Shown one piece after another: positions 1-11,496 of a stretch of 64,000 nucleotides of DNA (positions within the stretch are counted from its first letter, which is position 1; every line of letters starts with the position of its first letter). Position numbers and translations under genes: made by a program. The notes beneath the pieces were generated by a model. It ran no database searches. It was not told where the DNA came from and worked only from the letters and a program-made list of their open reading frames with translations. This stretch comes from Galaxea fascicularis. Lineage: Eukaryota > Cnidaria > Anthozoa > Scleractinia > Euphylliidae. Location: NCBI GenBank assembly GCA_948470475.1, contig OX419346.1, positions 19,467,917 to 19,531,916 of the forward strand, read 5' to 3'.

Positions 1-39
1 CACAGTGACCTTTTACGTGACAACTTACGTTTGTTCTAG

Positions 40-170
40 ATGCTGTTCCACTGCTAACTGTTGGCTTAAGTTTCCCACCTGTGGCATCGACTACGACATC
101 ACTGGGACTTAATGGCAAGGTGCTCGATGACGATGGAAACGAACCTGGCAGGATGAACACAAACCTCAAG
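40..170 (+). CDS. Plus-strand stalk-type exon of a possible further receptor paralogue
   Basis: Seen: a TTGTTCTAG acceptor ends at 39 and a strong CAAG|GTAAGA donor follows 170. The 131 bases between are open in phase 1-in, phase 0-out and encode a Thr/Pro/Gly-rich stretch (TVGLSFPPVASTTTS, then LDDDGNEPG). Phase 1-0 and this composition are what the stalk exons of genes b, c, d and e show, but this exon lies on the opposite strand. Its upstream exons would lie left of the window. A possible next exon begins after TTTTCTCAG at 531 in matching phase 0, but it stops after about 19 codons and is not a convincing membrane segment. It may be the stalk of an inverted relative, or of an unrelated gene. 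Confidence 0.4.
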
Positions 171-451
171 GTAAGAAAAAGGACAGCGCGTTACAACAGT
201 ACTAAAACGTAAGGTACTCGACTCTTCTATGACTAGAATACCACACAAATAAATGTGTTTAGGTAAGCTGAAAGCAACTCATTGAGCAGTATGGCCACGT
301 GGTAGTGGGCATTACCTCTTTAATCTACCAAATAAGAGTCTGAGCATTAGTAGCCATGGACAGGTGTTTCGGCCTTATCATTTCAGTTAGGTCTCATCAG
401 CATGGCATAGTTCATACCCAGGCTCAAGAACTCTTGCTAAATATAGCAGCA

Positions 452-455
<4 letters not shown>

Positions 456-489
<34 letters not shown>
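456..489. repeat. (CT)n microsatellite
   Basis: Uninterrupted CT dinucleotide run, about 17 units. It lies just upstream of a possible plus-strand acceptor and may simply mimic a polypyrimidine tract. Confidence 0.9.
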
Positions 490-492
<3 letters not shown>

Positions 493-874
493 ACTAAACT
501 TGCTAAAAGCAGCTCTGTTTCTTTTCTCAGGCCAAAAATTTTAGGCTTTTAGTAGTCCCTTTCTGGATCGTTGAGAGCGCACGCCAATAGCGGGTCAGAC
601 TGGTGAAGCCTAAAGTGAATGAGCTGAGGGATAACGCGGGCATTGCGGGCATTCTGGGAGTTTTGATCTCCTCGCTCCAGATTCGCCGCGCTATCGATGG
701 CTTGTGGTCTCGACTATACAGAAAGGCACTGTTCCCAGACTGAAAATTTTACAACTGATTTATTGAGCAATTCGTTCGTTCGTTTGTTTGTGTGGTTGGT
801 CGGTCCGTCCTGCATTCTGTGGTTCATGCATTCACTCCGTCAACGTTATTTCAACTAAATAATTTATCCTTAAT

Positions 875-988
875 TTACACGTTCACTTGGCTTTCACGTG
901 ATGTAGTAACTTCATTAAACTGAAGATAAATGCAGTCGTCCGACTCAGACTCCCCGCTTGGTGCTTGTATGCAGCCAGATGGGCTGAA
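875..988 (-). other. Possible terminal exon with an acidic tyrosine-containing tail
   Basis: Seen: a CACTTCTCAG acceptor at 989-998 precedes 38 phase-0 codons ending in TAA at 875-877. The peptide is acidic and contains SESDDCIYLQFNEV, the style of the other tails in this array. It lies only about 100 bases after the D3 exon of gene a (1090), leaving no room for stalk and membrane exons, and its phase does not fit D3 directly. It could be the relic of a tail after a deletion, or chance. Confidence 0.22.
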
Positions 989-1089
989 CTGAGAAGTGTT
1001 TGATGACATTTTTACCTTTTTACCGTAACATATCCTTGTTTTGGTACACATAAAACTTCAAAATAAAACAAATGGAATAAGAGAACTAC

Positions 1090-4000
1090 CTGAACCCGGG
1101 ATAGTGTAATTTCCTTTTGACTTGATCAAGAAACAGCCGGCATTCGCATTAAGGCATGTCAATTTGAATCTCAGAATCAGTCCAGAGTATTTCGAATTAA
1201 GAGCTTTATCCCACTGAAATAATAAGAACATGAATAACAAAATAATTATGCATTCATTTATACGAAATATGCAGAGGCATTCGCATGTGTAACTAACAGT
1301 TAATTAATTAGGGAACAAGTATGATTGCAGGGTTGTTTTTTTATTAAACATAAAAAAAACCCATTAAACTACCTACCAATAATAAAGAAACAATCCAACC
1401 ATTACAAAGACACACCGGGGAGTCAATCAGAATTTTTAAATCAGTAAACTTAAGCTAAATATCAAATGAAGAATTCAGGACTTCAACGGGGCTTGAACCC
1501 GTGACCTCGCGATTCCGGTGCGATGCTCTACCAACTGCGCTATGAAGCCACTGAGGCTGGGAGCTTTCATATGCATTATTCATTTAGCTAAGTAGTTAAT
1601 AGAACAGACAGATTCAGATTATTGGCAATTACATTTAATCTACGCACCAACAAAGTCCATCTGTGCGCATTTCCCACAAGCGATTTCACTCTGAAGATGT
1701 TCGAAGATCCTTGAATCCAATGAGGTCCATTCAATCGATATGACCACTCCTTGACATGCAACGCGTTAATGCACGAACTTCGAAAGTCAACTTTCCCACT
1801 TTTTGTAATATCAGCAACAGACAGAGGAACTTCAGAGGCCATCTCGCAGTCTGATTAGGGAAAGAGGTCAGTAGAGCATTTTCATGATCAGTAACATCTT
1901 CTTACTCTAATCCACAATTTTCTATGACACTAGTGATAATCCCAAACTTAGACTTTTCCTCTTTTTGTGGTATCAGCGAGACACACCACACAAACGCCTC
2001 AGCCGGTGAGAGTTTCAACTCGCAGTATAATTAAAGAGGAACGTAAGGAGAATTACCAGTAACATCTACACACTCTAAATCGCAGTTTTGTGTGGGTGAA
2101 AATGACACGAGAATACACCACGCATGCAGATGTACATCGGAAAATGCGTCCAGGTTGTACACTTGCAATTGTTTGAGTGGATAGAAACCCGCGGCGTGTA
2201 TGAAACGCCTGATGAAGCAACGTTCGAATCAGCTGGCGTGTGCTTGTGCACTATCCAATTACAAGACGAGTCTGGGATATCTATACTGTAGAGTAATATA
2301 GGATCCTGTCCTAAGGCAAAATGCTATCACTGAACTTGAAAATACTGTTGAAAATGGTTAGCTTCACCTCTAGTTTTAAGGCAACGTTAAGTTTATTTCT
2401 TTTCTTATATAAGTAGTTTTTTTTTAGTGTCTTCAAAACTTGACATTATGCGGCTATCAGAATGTCGACGAAAGAAATATTAAAAATTTATTGCTCGGCA
2501 TTTGGTACTCTAGGTATAAAACAAGAATCCCATGTATCGAAAACTTAAGTCGAATCTGTGATGAATACATGGCCACACGGAATGTTGCAATGTAACCCGG
2601 CGGTTATGGTTAAATCAGATCTATAATAGCGAAAAGAGAGCCAGACTCGTAAAGCTGCTCACAAAACTTCAATGCAATGTATTAAGCATATAATCAAGAA
2701 ATGGACCTTACCCCCGTCACGTGGTGCATAAGTCTGGATGAGAGTAAGCTATAGAATTTTGAGCTCACTATCTGTGAGACAGCGATTTCACAAATTTTGC
2801 AATTGAACACCACGAGCTTCTACTCAAAAGAATACGCATACGCAGTTGGATCAAACACCAGTTGACATAACTTGTTTCCATTGCTGGAAGCAGATAGTCC
2901 ATTGAAAACGTACTGGATGGATAATTCGATGCTATCGTGTCCAACACTGTTTCGTCTGAGGTGACAAATAAACATCCGGATCAAAAAATTTGGTTAATAT
3001 CTATAAAAACCTGTCTAACGATGTCTGAGAATGTTATATACGAGGCGTCTAGTACGAATTGTGTGATCTATATTGCGTAAACGATCGACTTTTACCAAAA
3101 CGAATACAGTTGATGAGATCGAGTATTAATTTATGGATGTTTAGCACGAGATAACGATTAACGCTGTACGTGCGAGTTGTTTAACTCAATGGCCCTTTTT
3201 AAAATATGCAGTTGTCTTAGTTCATTTTCTTTTCTAAAAGCTTATTGTAAATATACTAAATTTATCTTTAAAAGAATATATAATCTTTAAAAGAATATTG
3301 TAGTATATATAGTCATGTGCATTTCTCATGCACTTGACCTTGACAAAGAGGGCACAGTTACATTTGTGTCGATTATTTTTACTTTTTTTATGTGAGGTAA
3401 ACACTTGAAACAGAAACAAGATTTATTTTTTTGAGATTGATTTATTTTGGCGAATGTCACGTTCTCAGTAAGAAAAAACAGTTAAATATTTTGCGCTTTG
3501 GTCGCGCGGGCTTTTCACAAATTCATAACATGTAACAGTTTTGTTCCGTCCGTAAAGAGAGGGTCCCCTGTACTTTTTTCGTGAAACGTGATTGGGACTA
3601 TTTTTTTCTCGTGAAACGTGATTTAGGTTTATTTGTTCATTCGTGATTCGTGATTGCCGATATTTGATTTTATCGTGAACGTGAACGAAGTTTGGGAATT
3701 ATCCGTGACGCGTGAACAGTCTCAATATTTTTACGTGAATGCATTTTCCAAAGTGGTATAGGGGACCCTCTAAAGACACTGCTCCTATGTGAAATAAAAT
3801 TCACAGGTATCGGAATAAGATTGATGATGATGGTGAACTTTGTGATGTCTTATAGCTCAGGCACAGTGCCTTACTAATTGGGAAGAGTTGAAAAATAAAC
3901 AAATCACTAATATTACTGATTTCCACAAATGTTAAAATTTTAACTTCATGAATTAAATTTCGATTCCTGCCGAAAAATGAAGTGATTAACCCCTTAAACC

Positions 4001-6139
4001 TTAAGATCAAAATTTAAATTCTCCTTTCTTGCCCTACACATTTCCTATAGAAGCAGTAGGGAGAAATTGTGAAGATATCAAGCAAATTCATCTTGTGTGA
4101 TCACGTCCTTAATTCGTATGGCCACTCTGTTTTATAAAGTGTTTATATTACAAGGAGAAATTTGGTGCTGATCACTCTTACGGTTCAAAGAGTTAAAAAA
4201 AGAAATTTGTTTGTATTGAAAGCTCAAGCAACTTGGGCATAAAATGATTTAACATTTATCGTGAACTGCACCTCAATTAGGAGAAATCCACCACATTCTG
4301 TGCTTAAAATGTCCTGTGGAATAACTTGGACTGACTTTCAATGATGTATGGCTTTGTTAGTGTTACATTGTGTTTGCTTGTCAGTTTGTCGTACAACCTT
4401 TACTAATGACCTCAAAACAATTTTATGTTTTAAGTGAAGTAAGCGTTTTGATCCTTGCGCCGTCATATGATATCCATCATAAAGAATCAAAATGTTTCTG
4501 TTGAATGTCTGTAAGTTTTATATGCCTTGCTTCGAGCGACTCTGAAGTCAGCTTGTAAAGTTTGTTAACAAAATAAAAATTTAAGTCGTTGATAAGTTCA
4601 CATTTTATATGATTCACTCACTTACGGACTGATCAGTTCTCAAAATAAACCATGATGGTTGTATTACAGCTGCCTGATGGTGATGGGAACAAAAAGTTCT
4701 GTGTCAGGAGTTTCGTTTGAGGCCGGACCCGGACGTAACGTCATGTTGTTTGCCTTGAAAAGTCCAACGTCCGATGATTCACACGAAATAATTTTTGGCG
4801 TCCGCTTGTTTAACCTATGAAAATGACCGAAAACTCTGTTGTGTGCGTTTCAAATTTCCTCATAATGCATTTTCTTCAGTCCTTTTACTCACAGACACAT
4901 ACCTAACTTCGGTCTGTGAATAGAATCCTTATGTTTTACCACTAAGCTAAAACAGGGTGCACAAGGGTGCTTTCCTTTGTGTAACGTTTTACTATGCTGT
5001 TCAAGGTGGTTTAACGTTATACTCATTGGATGCGTGAAATCCTAAAGTGTGACTATTCAAATGAAGGCTACTGAGCAGTACTTTCCTGTGGTGCTGTTTA
5101 TTATGCTGTACAAGGTGGTTCTAACGTTTGAGTCTGTGCATGAAATCCTAAAGTGTGACCATTCAAATGAAAGCTACTGAGCAGTACTTTCCTGTGGTGC
5201 TGTTTATTATGATGTACAAGGTGGTTCTAACGTTTGAGTCTGTGGATGAAATGCTAAAGTGTGACCATTCAAATGAAAGCTACTGAGCAGTACTTTCCTG
5301 TGGTGCTGTTTATTATGCTGTACAAGGTGGTTCTGGGTTTTGAGTCTGTGGATGAAATCCTAAAGTGTGACCATTCAAATGAAAGCTACTGAGCAGTACT
5401 TTCCTGTGGTGCTGTTTATTATGATGTACAAGGTGGTTCTAACGTTTGAGTCTGTGGATGAAATGCTAAAGTGTGACCATTCAAATGAAAGCTACTGAGC
5501 AGTACTTTCCTGTGGTGCTGTTTATTATGCTGTACAAGGTGGTTCTGGGTTTTGAGTCTGTGGATGAAATCCTAAAGTGTGACCATTCAAATGAAAGCTA
5601 CTGGACAGCCCACGGTAGTACTTTCTTCTATCTATTAAGTTTTTACTACAACACGGTGGATACCTAGGTTCTAGTGACCATTAAAATAAAAGCTATTGAA
5701 CCGATGATGAACTTCACTGTAAGCTACCGAGCTTTAGGAAGGTTGTTTGCTGTTGTTGCTCTTTTCACCATTTTAAATATGACCTTTCCCTTGTTTTGTG
5801 CTGAAACATACCCGCCAATCATTCTGAATAAAACTGTCACTCACCTTCATCTATCTCATCGCTTGCCACACATCGTCCGGAGAACATAACGTAGTTTAGC
5901 CTGCTATGATTACATTGGCAATAACAGCAGCCTGGCTTTGCACAGCTACCAGAACCAAAGACACGGTGACAATAAAGCGGCTTGCAGGATGGGTTCGAAA
6001 ACCGATCAACATCTGGTTGTCCGTTCTTCTTTGTCGAGCGAATAACTGTAAAAGTGCTGTTTGTCACTCCAATCATCACGAAAACTACCAGGGTGGGGAT
6101 GACGAACACAACTGTCTTCACAAAGCCACAAATCTTCAT
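1090..6139 (-). CDS. Receptor-array gene a: secreted or truncated two-domain ectodomain
   Basis: Three exons can be joined: 5845-6139 (signal peptide MKICGFVKTVVFVIPTLVVF, then the six-cysteine domain with a CYCQC core), 1678-1850 (D2) and 1090-1213 (D3). Phases fit: GAAG|GTGAGT gives phase 1, D2 starts AC-TGC, and D3 starts TGG in phase 0. The D2 donor is uncertain: CTT|GTGGGA at 1678 or AGA|GTGAAA at 1690. D2 keeps only two of its three cysteines and D3 lacks the last one, as in gene b. D3 is followed by a usable donor (TCAG|GTAGTT), but I find no stalk, membrane or tail exon between 1090 and the window edge. Reading through would stop after about 14 codons. Either the 3' half was lost, leaving a pseudogene or a secreted protein, or I missed it. 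Intron 1 (about 4 kb) holds a 106-bp tandem repeat. Confidence 0.55.
1479..1549 (-). pseudogene. tRNA-like sequence, probably the head of a tRNA-derived SINE
   Basis: On the minus strand 71 bases fold as a tRNA: a 7-bp acceptor stem (GGCTTCA with TGAAGTC), a D-arm resembling the A box, an ACGGG/CCCGT T-stem with a TTCAAGC loop (B box), and a 5-bp anticodon stem with one mismatch. Position 33 of the anticodon loop is C, not the near-universal T, and no CCA is encoded. I take it as a tRNA-derived repeat, not a working tRNA. It lies in the intron between D2 and D3 of gene a. Confidence 0.6.
1950..2035 (-). pseudogene. Decayed duplicate of the D2 exon start of gene a
   Basis: The stretch at 1957-2032 resembles 1795-1850, the 5' part of gene a's D2 exon. 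Both begin CTTTTTGT-TATCAGC and both end CTCGCAGT-T-ATTA on the plus strand. Similarity continues into the upstream intron (AGTAACATCT then ACTCTAA), so a block of about 170 bp was duplicated in tandem. The copy still reads Y-C-E-L at its start, but the AG acceptor is gone and it is 12 bases longer inside. Confidence 0.4.
3569..3772. repeat. Small inverted-repeat element with CGTGAAACGTGA units
   Basis: The ends are inverted copies (AGAGGGTCCCCT at the left, AGGGGACCCTCT at the right). The inside carries several imperfect CGTGAA and CGTGAT repeats. This looks like a MITE or a simple dispersed repeat in intron 1 of gene a. Confidence 0.55.
4990..5600. repeat. 106-bp tandem repeat, about 5.5 units
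   Basis: The anchor AAAGTGTGACCATTCAAATG recurs near 5046, 5153, 5259, 5365, 5471 and 5577, a period of 106 bp. Units alternate between an AACGTTTGAG form with ATGCTAAAG and a GGGTTTTGAG form with ATCCTAAAG, so a 212-bp dimer was amplified last. It lies in intron 1 of gene a. A short open frame inside it is a by-product of the repeat. Confidence 0.9.
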
Positions 6140-9100
6140 TTTTTTGCACGAGTTTAGTAAGGTATCTTAAGTTGTTCGTTGAGGGTCGATCTTCAAGGTG
6201 ATATCGCTTTGATGCGCTTTACAGTGTTCTAAGCGCACATGTATCTCGCTCTTGTTTCAGGTCAATGCGTTCACCGTGTTCTCAGGAAAAAAAAAAACGC
6301 TAATTGTTTTGGCGAAAACAACGGAGTGGCGTAGCACGAAATCAGGTTCATTTACAATGAAAATCCAGCGCTTTTGTTCGTGTTACCGATCAATATAGCC
6401 CGACCTGGGCTAATTATCACGCATGTTGTTTTGAAAGTCGCATGGATACGAGCGCAAAATGTCAGCACTATATTGTAAACAGCAATATTGTTAAAGCGCT
6501 CGTAAAAAGTATTCATTCTCATTACGAAAACTTCAAACTACGTCGCCAATATGTTTTTTATTTCGACAAATGATGAGACATTTCTACGGATCATAATTTT
6601 CAGGGAACGAAGTCTTTTTCAATGTTTTTCTTCAGCCTGCCTGTTCTTAAATATCACGTGACGTGGTTAACGTATCTGCGGTTATATGCTTTCTCGTTGT
6701 ATTGTGTCTGTTTAGTTGTAGTTATATTTCTTAACACTGATTATAGACAGTGGCACAATTAAATGTTAAAGCAAAGAATCGAATTTCGGGGCACTCGGAA
6801 TATCGTTTGGTTTGTCTCGTGAGCAGGGACCCCGTTTCTCGAAGGTCCCGGAAACTTTTCGGGCCCGAAAAGCCACTTGAAAAACTGCGATCCGCTTACT
6901 CTAAAAACCTGGCCTGTTACTATGATTTCAAAACAAGAAAGGGCAAATTTGTTGTGAAATTTCATTTCGTCTTGGTTTTTGAGATACATTGGAAATTATA
7001 GCACCCGAAGAAGACCCGCGAAGTTTCGGGGGTTTTTCAAGCCGGTCTGATAACTCCAATTCCATCTTCTTTTTTCAATTTCCGTAAGCCTCTTTGCAAA
7101 CTAGTTGTTTTACAACATATTTCGCTCTGCTTCAAGTATTATTTTATTTCCCCCTGACACCATGGAATCGGAAGAAAAAAACAAATATGCCCGGATTATT
7201 TTTAATTTAGAGTAAAATTAAAAAAAAACAAAAGTTATAAACCTATAATTGTCGAAGGATCGAAAAGTTCGAGAAGCGCTCTTAAAAAATATAGGGCTGC
7301 ATACTCAGTAAACTATTAAATAATCTTCGTGTAAAATTAATATTATTTTCCTTGCCTCTTACTGCTAATTGGTCTGTACTCCAAAATACATGGATATATA
7401 GTCAATTGCTGATCTCAGCAACGTGAAGAAAAGGAGATCTATGACAGAGGAGAAAGCTATTAACAGGTAAAGACACTATCGTGGCTTTAACTGAATATCG
7501 AAAAGGACCAGAGTGACCAAATAATTTGAAGAGGACAAAGTGGTCCTAAAATACCTAAACTATACATGACTGTTTTGCTCGTAGAAGGCTGTCTTAGAGA
7601 GAAAATAAAAGTGAGTAGAGATAAATTTCGATTCGTGGCTCAAAATAGAACTGAACCGTGCATTAACTGTCGTTATCTGAATGATCCGTCGTTATCAACG
7701 TTGCCTCAGTGATTTAGACATTGTGGGGTGATAAAGAAGGCGTTCAGTTCAGTAGGCGTAAATCACTTTGCCATCTTTTGGTCTCTTGAATTTCCTGAAG
7801 TTGATAGTCTTTCTATGTTCTACCCATGCATAGTTTCATCCGTTTGACTCTCGGAACTTGACAAAGATTAGACTGAGAATGTTTGCACCTAAACGTGAAA
7901 TTATGTGAGAGATTCATCAAAGGTTAGATAAAGCTAATCGTGATGTTGTACAGAGCTATTGTTTTTACCATCCGAGCACAAACCTACGGAATCAGTCAGA
8001 ATGCTTTTTCAATTGTGACCAAATAAGTTACGCCATAAAAAATTTTTACATGTATATCCTTTTCTAGCCGTCAATACTTTTTTATTATTTTCAAAGTTTT
8101 GTTTAGCCTGGAAAGTCTTCCGATGCACAAATATTTATAGTTGCTTTCGAACCATCGCCGATCATCCTTCACTTTTAATAAATGCAATATCAACTGTTAT
8201 GAAATAATTTTTGATATTTTGGATTGGTCCAGTTTAATGAACCTCCTATGTGCACGTGATAACATTCAACATCGCATAACTCAGTTCAGTGAAGAGTTCT
8301 GTTTTTTATTTATCAGCTGGAGGATGGTTTTACCGAATTTAAAAAATACACCCAGGAGGCTGAGTGAAGATACCAAATTAAGCATTTGTTTTGGCATGGG
8401 TAGTGCTGTTTTTTTTTTTGTTAAAGAAGAAAACGCCATCCTCTTATCGGTTTAGGATGTAGTATAGGAAAGACAAACTGTTAATATTGACATAATGATT
8501 ACAGGACGATCACTAAAGGACTATAGTAAATTGTTCTATTAATTTTGAATACTGAAACCTTTTCTCCCACGTGCTGCACTTGTAGCCTGCGCGAGACATG
8601 GTTTCGTTGTCTCTGAATTGTTTTGATATCCAAGACTTAACTTGTATCTCCTCAGGCCCTTATGCCGCTTTTCTTTGATTTCAAAATGCCACCTGGCTCT
8701 TGAACACCTTTCGAAATCTAACGATTTCGTATCATGTTCACAGATTCTTCCCAGATTTTCAGACGTGCGAATCCCAGCAAAAACACTCCAAAAGGTTTCC
8801 CGAATCGATTTTCAAAAGACAGGAGTCTGACCGTGTCTACCCCAAAATGGACGTTTTCGAAAACGTTTACTCAGCAAAATGAACAGAATTCGCAAGACAG
8901 TAGCGTCTTTGTTCGTATAATCCTTTGCGTTTAGAGAGCGATACGAAACGCATGGAAACTGCCCAAACTTCGATTTGAGTGAAAAACACGTACATTCGGT
9001 TACAAAACTTTCTTTAAGAGAGAAATGATTGGGAACGCGTAACTGGCGCAATCCAACGAATCTGTGATTTGTTTTACGAGATGGCGCTCCTTTAAGAATA

Positions 9101-11496
9101 TACCCTTAGCTTCATTACCAAAGTCCGTACACTCTTTTTTTCTCCCCTTCTGAAGAGCATGGGTCTTCCAGTGTGGCGACGTGAGGAGCAACTGCCATCC
9201 ACTCGTACAGTCTGATATTTACTGCTGAGATGCCTATGAGAACAGAAGCAACCTCGTAATTGCAGGTGTCAGTTATAACTGTGATGCATAGCTACATAGA
9301 AAATCAAATATCTCTTAGAAAACGTTGTTGTGACAAATTTCCCAGTAGTGGGATGTATCCTTGTTGGACAGTTTTCGAGAGTTACACCACAGGCGACCCA
9401 AACGTACGTTACGAGAAGAGAATAACCTATTGGCGTTTTGTTGTTTTTTGATTTTGTTTTGTCTTACAACTGAAAAAAATCGTAGGAACGATCACTCAAT
9501 TGCATCAAGTCCACTTCAATTGACTCTGTTAATCAACGGTTCTGGAATGAGGGCTGTCTCCCAAGGTCTCGTATTCTTGGCGCCAAAAAATTCGATTAGA
9601 AGTCACCCCAACGACAGAGTCAGAAATAGTGTTTGAGGCCAAATAAGATTGGATTCGTTCGTTCACGTTAACTGCCCATGAAATTAGTTGTTAAGTTAAA
9701 AGGCACACTCGGAAGAGAAATTTGAATTAGGTAATTGGCCTTTAGGCGTCAATACAGATTCCTAACTTTTGACTGAACTCCAGCTTCTCTGTTACACGAT
9801 TGTTCTACTTGAATTAGGAATTAGGATCTTTTATCTTTAATTGTTTCTCTCCATGCCAAGATTCGAGAACTGTATAAGCTTCATATAGTTTGCTTCTCTT
9901 ACGCTATCGCCGCGTCAGATCTAATCAAACCTAAGATATCTGATTTTGGCCAACGGTTATATGATTTTAGGATATCTGCATAAAAATCATTATTCAGATG
10001 AAAGCCTCTCAACAGTTCGTTCGTGTTACCGTGTTTTCTAAATGCATAAATTGTGAGTACGACTAACCGCAGATATACATGGGAAGCTAATAGTTACGCT
10101 CACGTGGAAGTCACGCAAGTTAAATGTGTATTCTCTGTATGAAGGTGGTTCTAAGCTCTTTTGACAAAACACTGCCGACGCCCCAGTGGGATGTATCAAT
10201 TCATGGAATTCTTTCATTATTGATGGCCACTCTAAGCTGGAAGCGATAAAGCCCAGAATATACCAAGAGGCTTATAAAAACTGGGCTCGCTAGTCACAAA
10301 GAAATAACCGACAAGAATACAGAAGATTAGATTATTAATACGGTAGATTACGCGGAGTCGATTTTGACAGTAAAAGTGAGTTCTTATCCTACATCAGTGC
10401 CTGTGGGCTCGTGCGTGATGAGGTGCGCAGAACTGAATCAAGGGCACTTGGTGCTGTTTAATAAGATATTGAACAAGATATTGCAATCAAATTGCATGCA
10501 GGGAAAAGACGTGAAAGTGCATTCATTGGTTAGTGATGTATAAAGCGTTGTAAATCTAGCAAACCAATCAGACTATAAGTTGAACGAAATATTACTTAAC
10601 AAAACTTATCATCGAATGTTATCCCTGAACGTGTTCTGTGTGCAATTCTTTGACATGGCTTAAATGTTCTTGTATATAACTCAGATAGCTAATTAGTGAT
10701 CAAAATTTACATGACTTGTTTGAGAAACATGCAAAGAATTTATATCAGTGTTTGATTGATATATGTACACGTCGTGTTGGACTATGAAATTATTAACGTC
10801 TCCCGGCTGCTTAAGGGTCTACACTGCTACGCGTCCTCCTTTCTTTTGAAAGTAAAACAAGTAGACAGCCGATGTCTGCAACTTTAAACTACTGCCACAC
10901 TAAACTGTATGATATGATACCGGGAGCTTTGGACGTGGAAAGAGAATTGTGTGATGTTTTGCGGACGACTGTAGAATTCCTGTGGAGGTTTCTTTCTCGC
11001 CTGTGGTTTTCGTCCTCGTCCTGTTTCGTTAGAAAACAGATGGGTAAAATTTCATAACTTGTTTCCTGTTGTTTTCTAAGCTTCAATGCGACGTGCGACT
11101 CCTACTCCGTTAAGTCTCCGTATTTGCGTGGACTCCATTTGTGGGGCCAAGTATAACGGAATTCTCCGTGCAAAGTCTGAGATATTTAAGGATCATCTGC
11201 CGCGTCTATAAAAATAGAATTAAGTTGAACTGCATATTAATAAAATATAGGGGAATCTCTATTCTTCTTTTTACTTTTTCACCTAAAGCATCTTTCTCTA
11301 CCCCCACCCCACTAATCCAAGAACCGAGAGAGAATACCTTTCCGTCCTTCAAAGCTTTTTGTTCACTTAAAAACTCAATCTATCCGAGCATGACTTCTAC
11401 AAGCTGGACAAAAAGGCTGTACTCTGACCGCAATAGTCTTTCACCATTGTGTTGGTGGGATTGGTGGGATTATTCAACGACAACATTTGATAAAAC
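6140..11496. other. Intergenic region between genes a and b
   Basis: Holds the promoter side of gene a and the 3' flank of gene b. Apart from a dispersed repeat at 6821-7000 I see no gene: the open frames are short, use AT-rich codons and lack splice signals in phase. Confidence 0.5.
6821..7000 (+). repeat. Dispersed repeat, copy 1
   Basis: Shares blocks with the reverse complement of 52256-52410: CCCGTTTC, then ACTTTTCGGG, CCGAAAAGCCA, ATCCGCTTA, TTACTATGATTT and AAAGGGCAA, in the same order. It is a diverged interspersed repeat with no recognisable protein. Confidence 0.6.

Noticed and set aside
1479..1549. Functional tRNA gene
   Set aside because: Non-T base at position 33, an anticodon-stem mismatch, and an intronic repeat setting.
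4990..5600. CRISPR-like array
   Set aside because: The whole 106-bp unit is repeated without unique spacers, in an intron of a eukaryotic gene.
8141..8455. 104-codon plus-strand frame between genes a and b
   Set aside because: AT-rich codons, no recognisable domain, no splice context; expected by chance in this much intergenic DNA.
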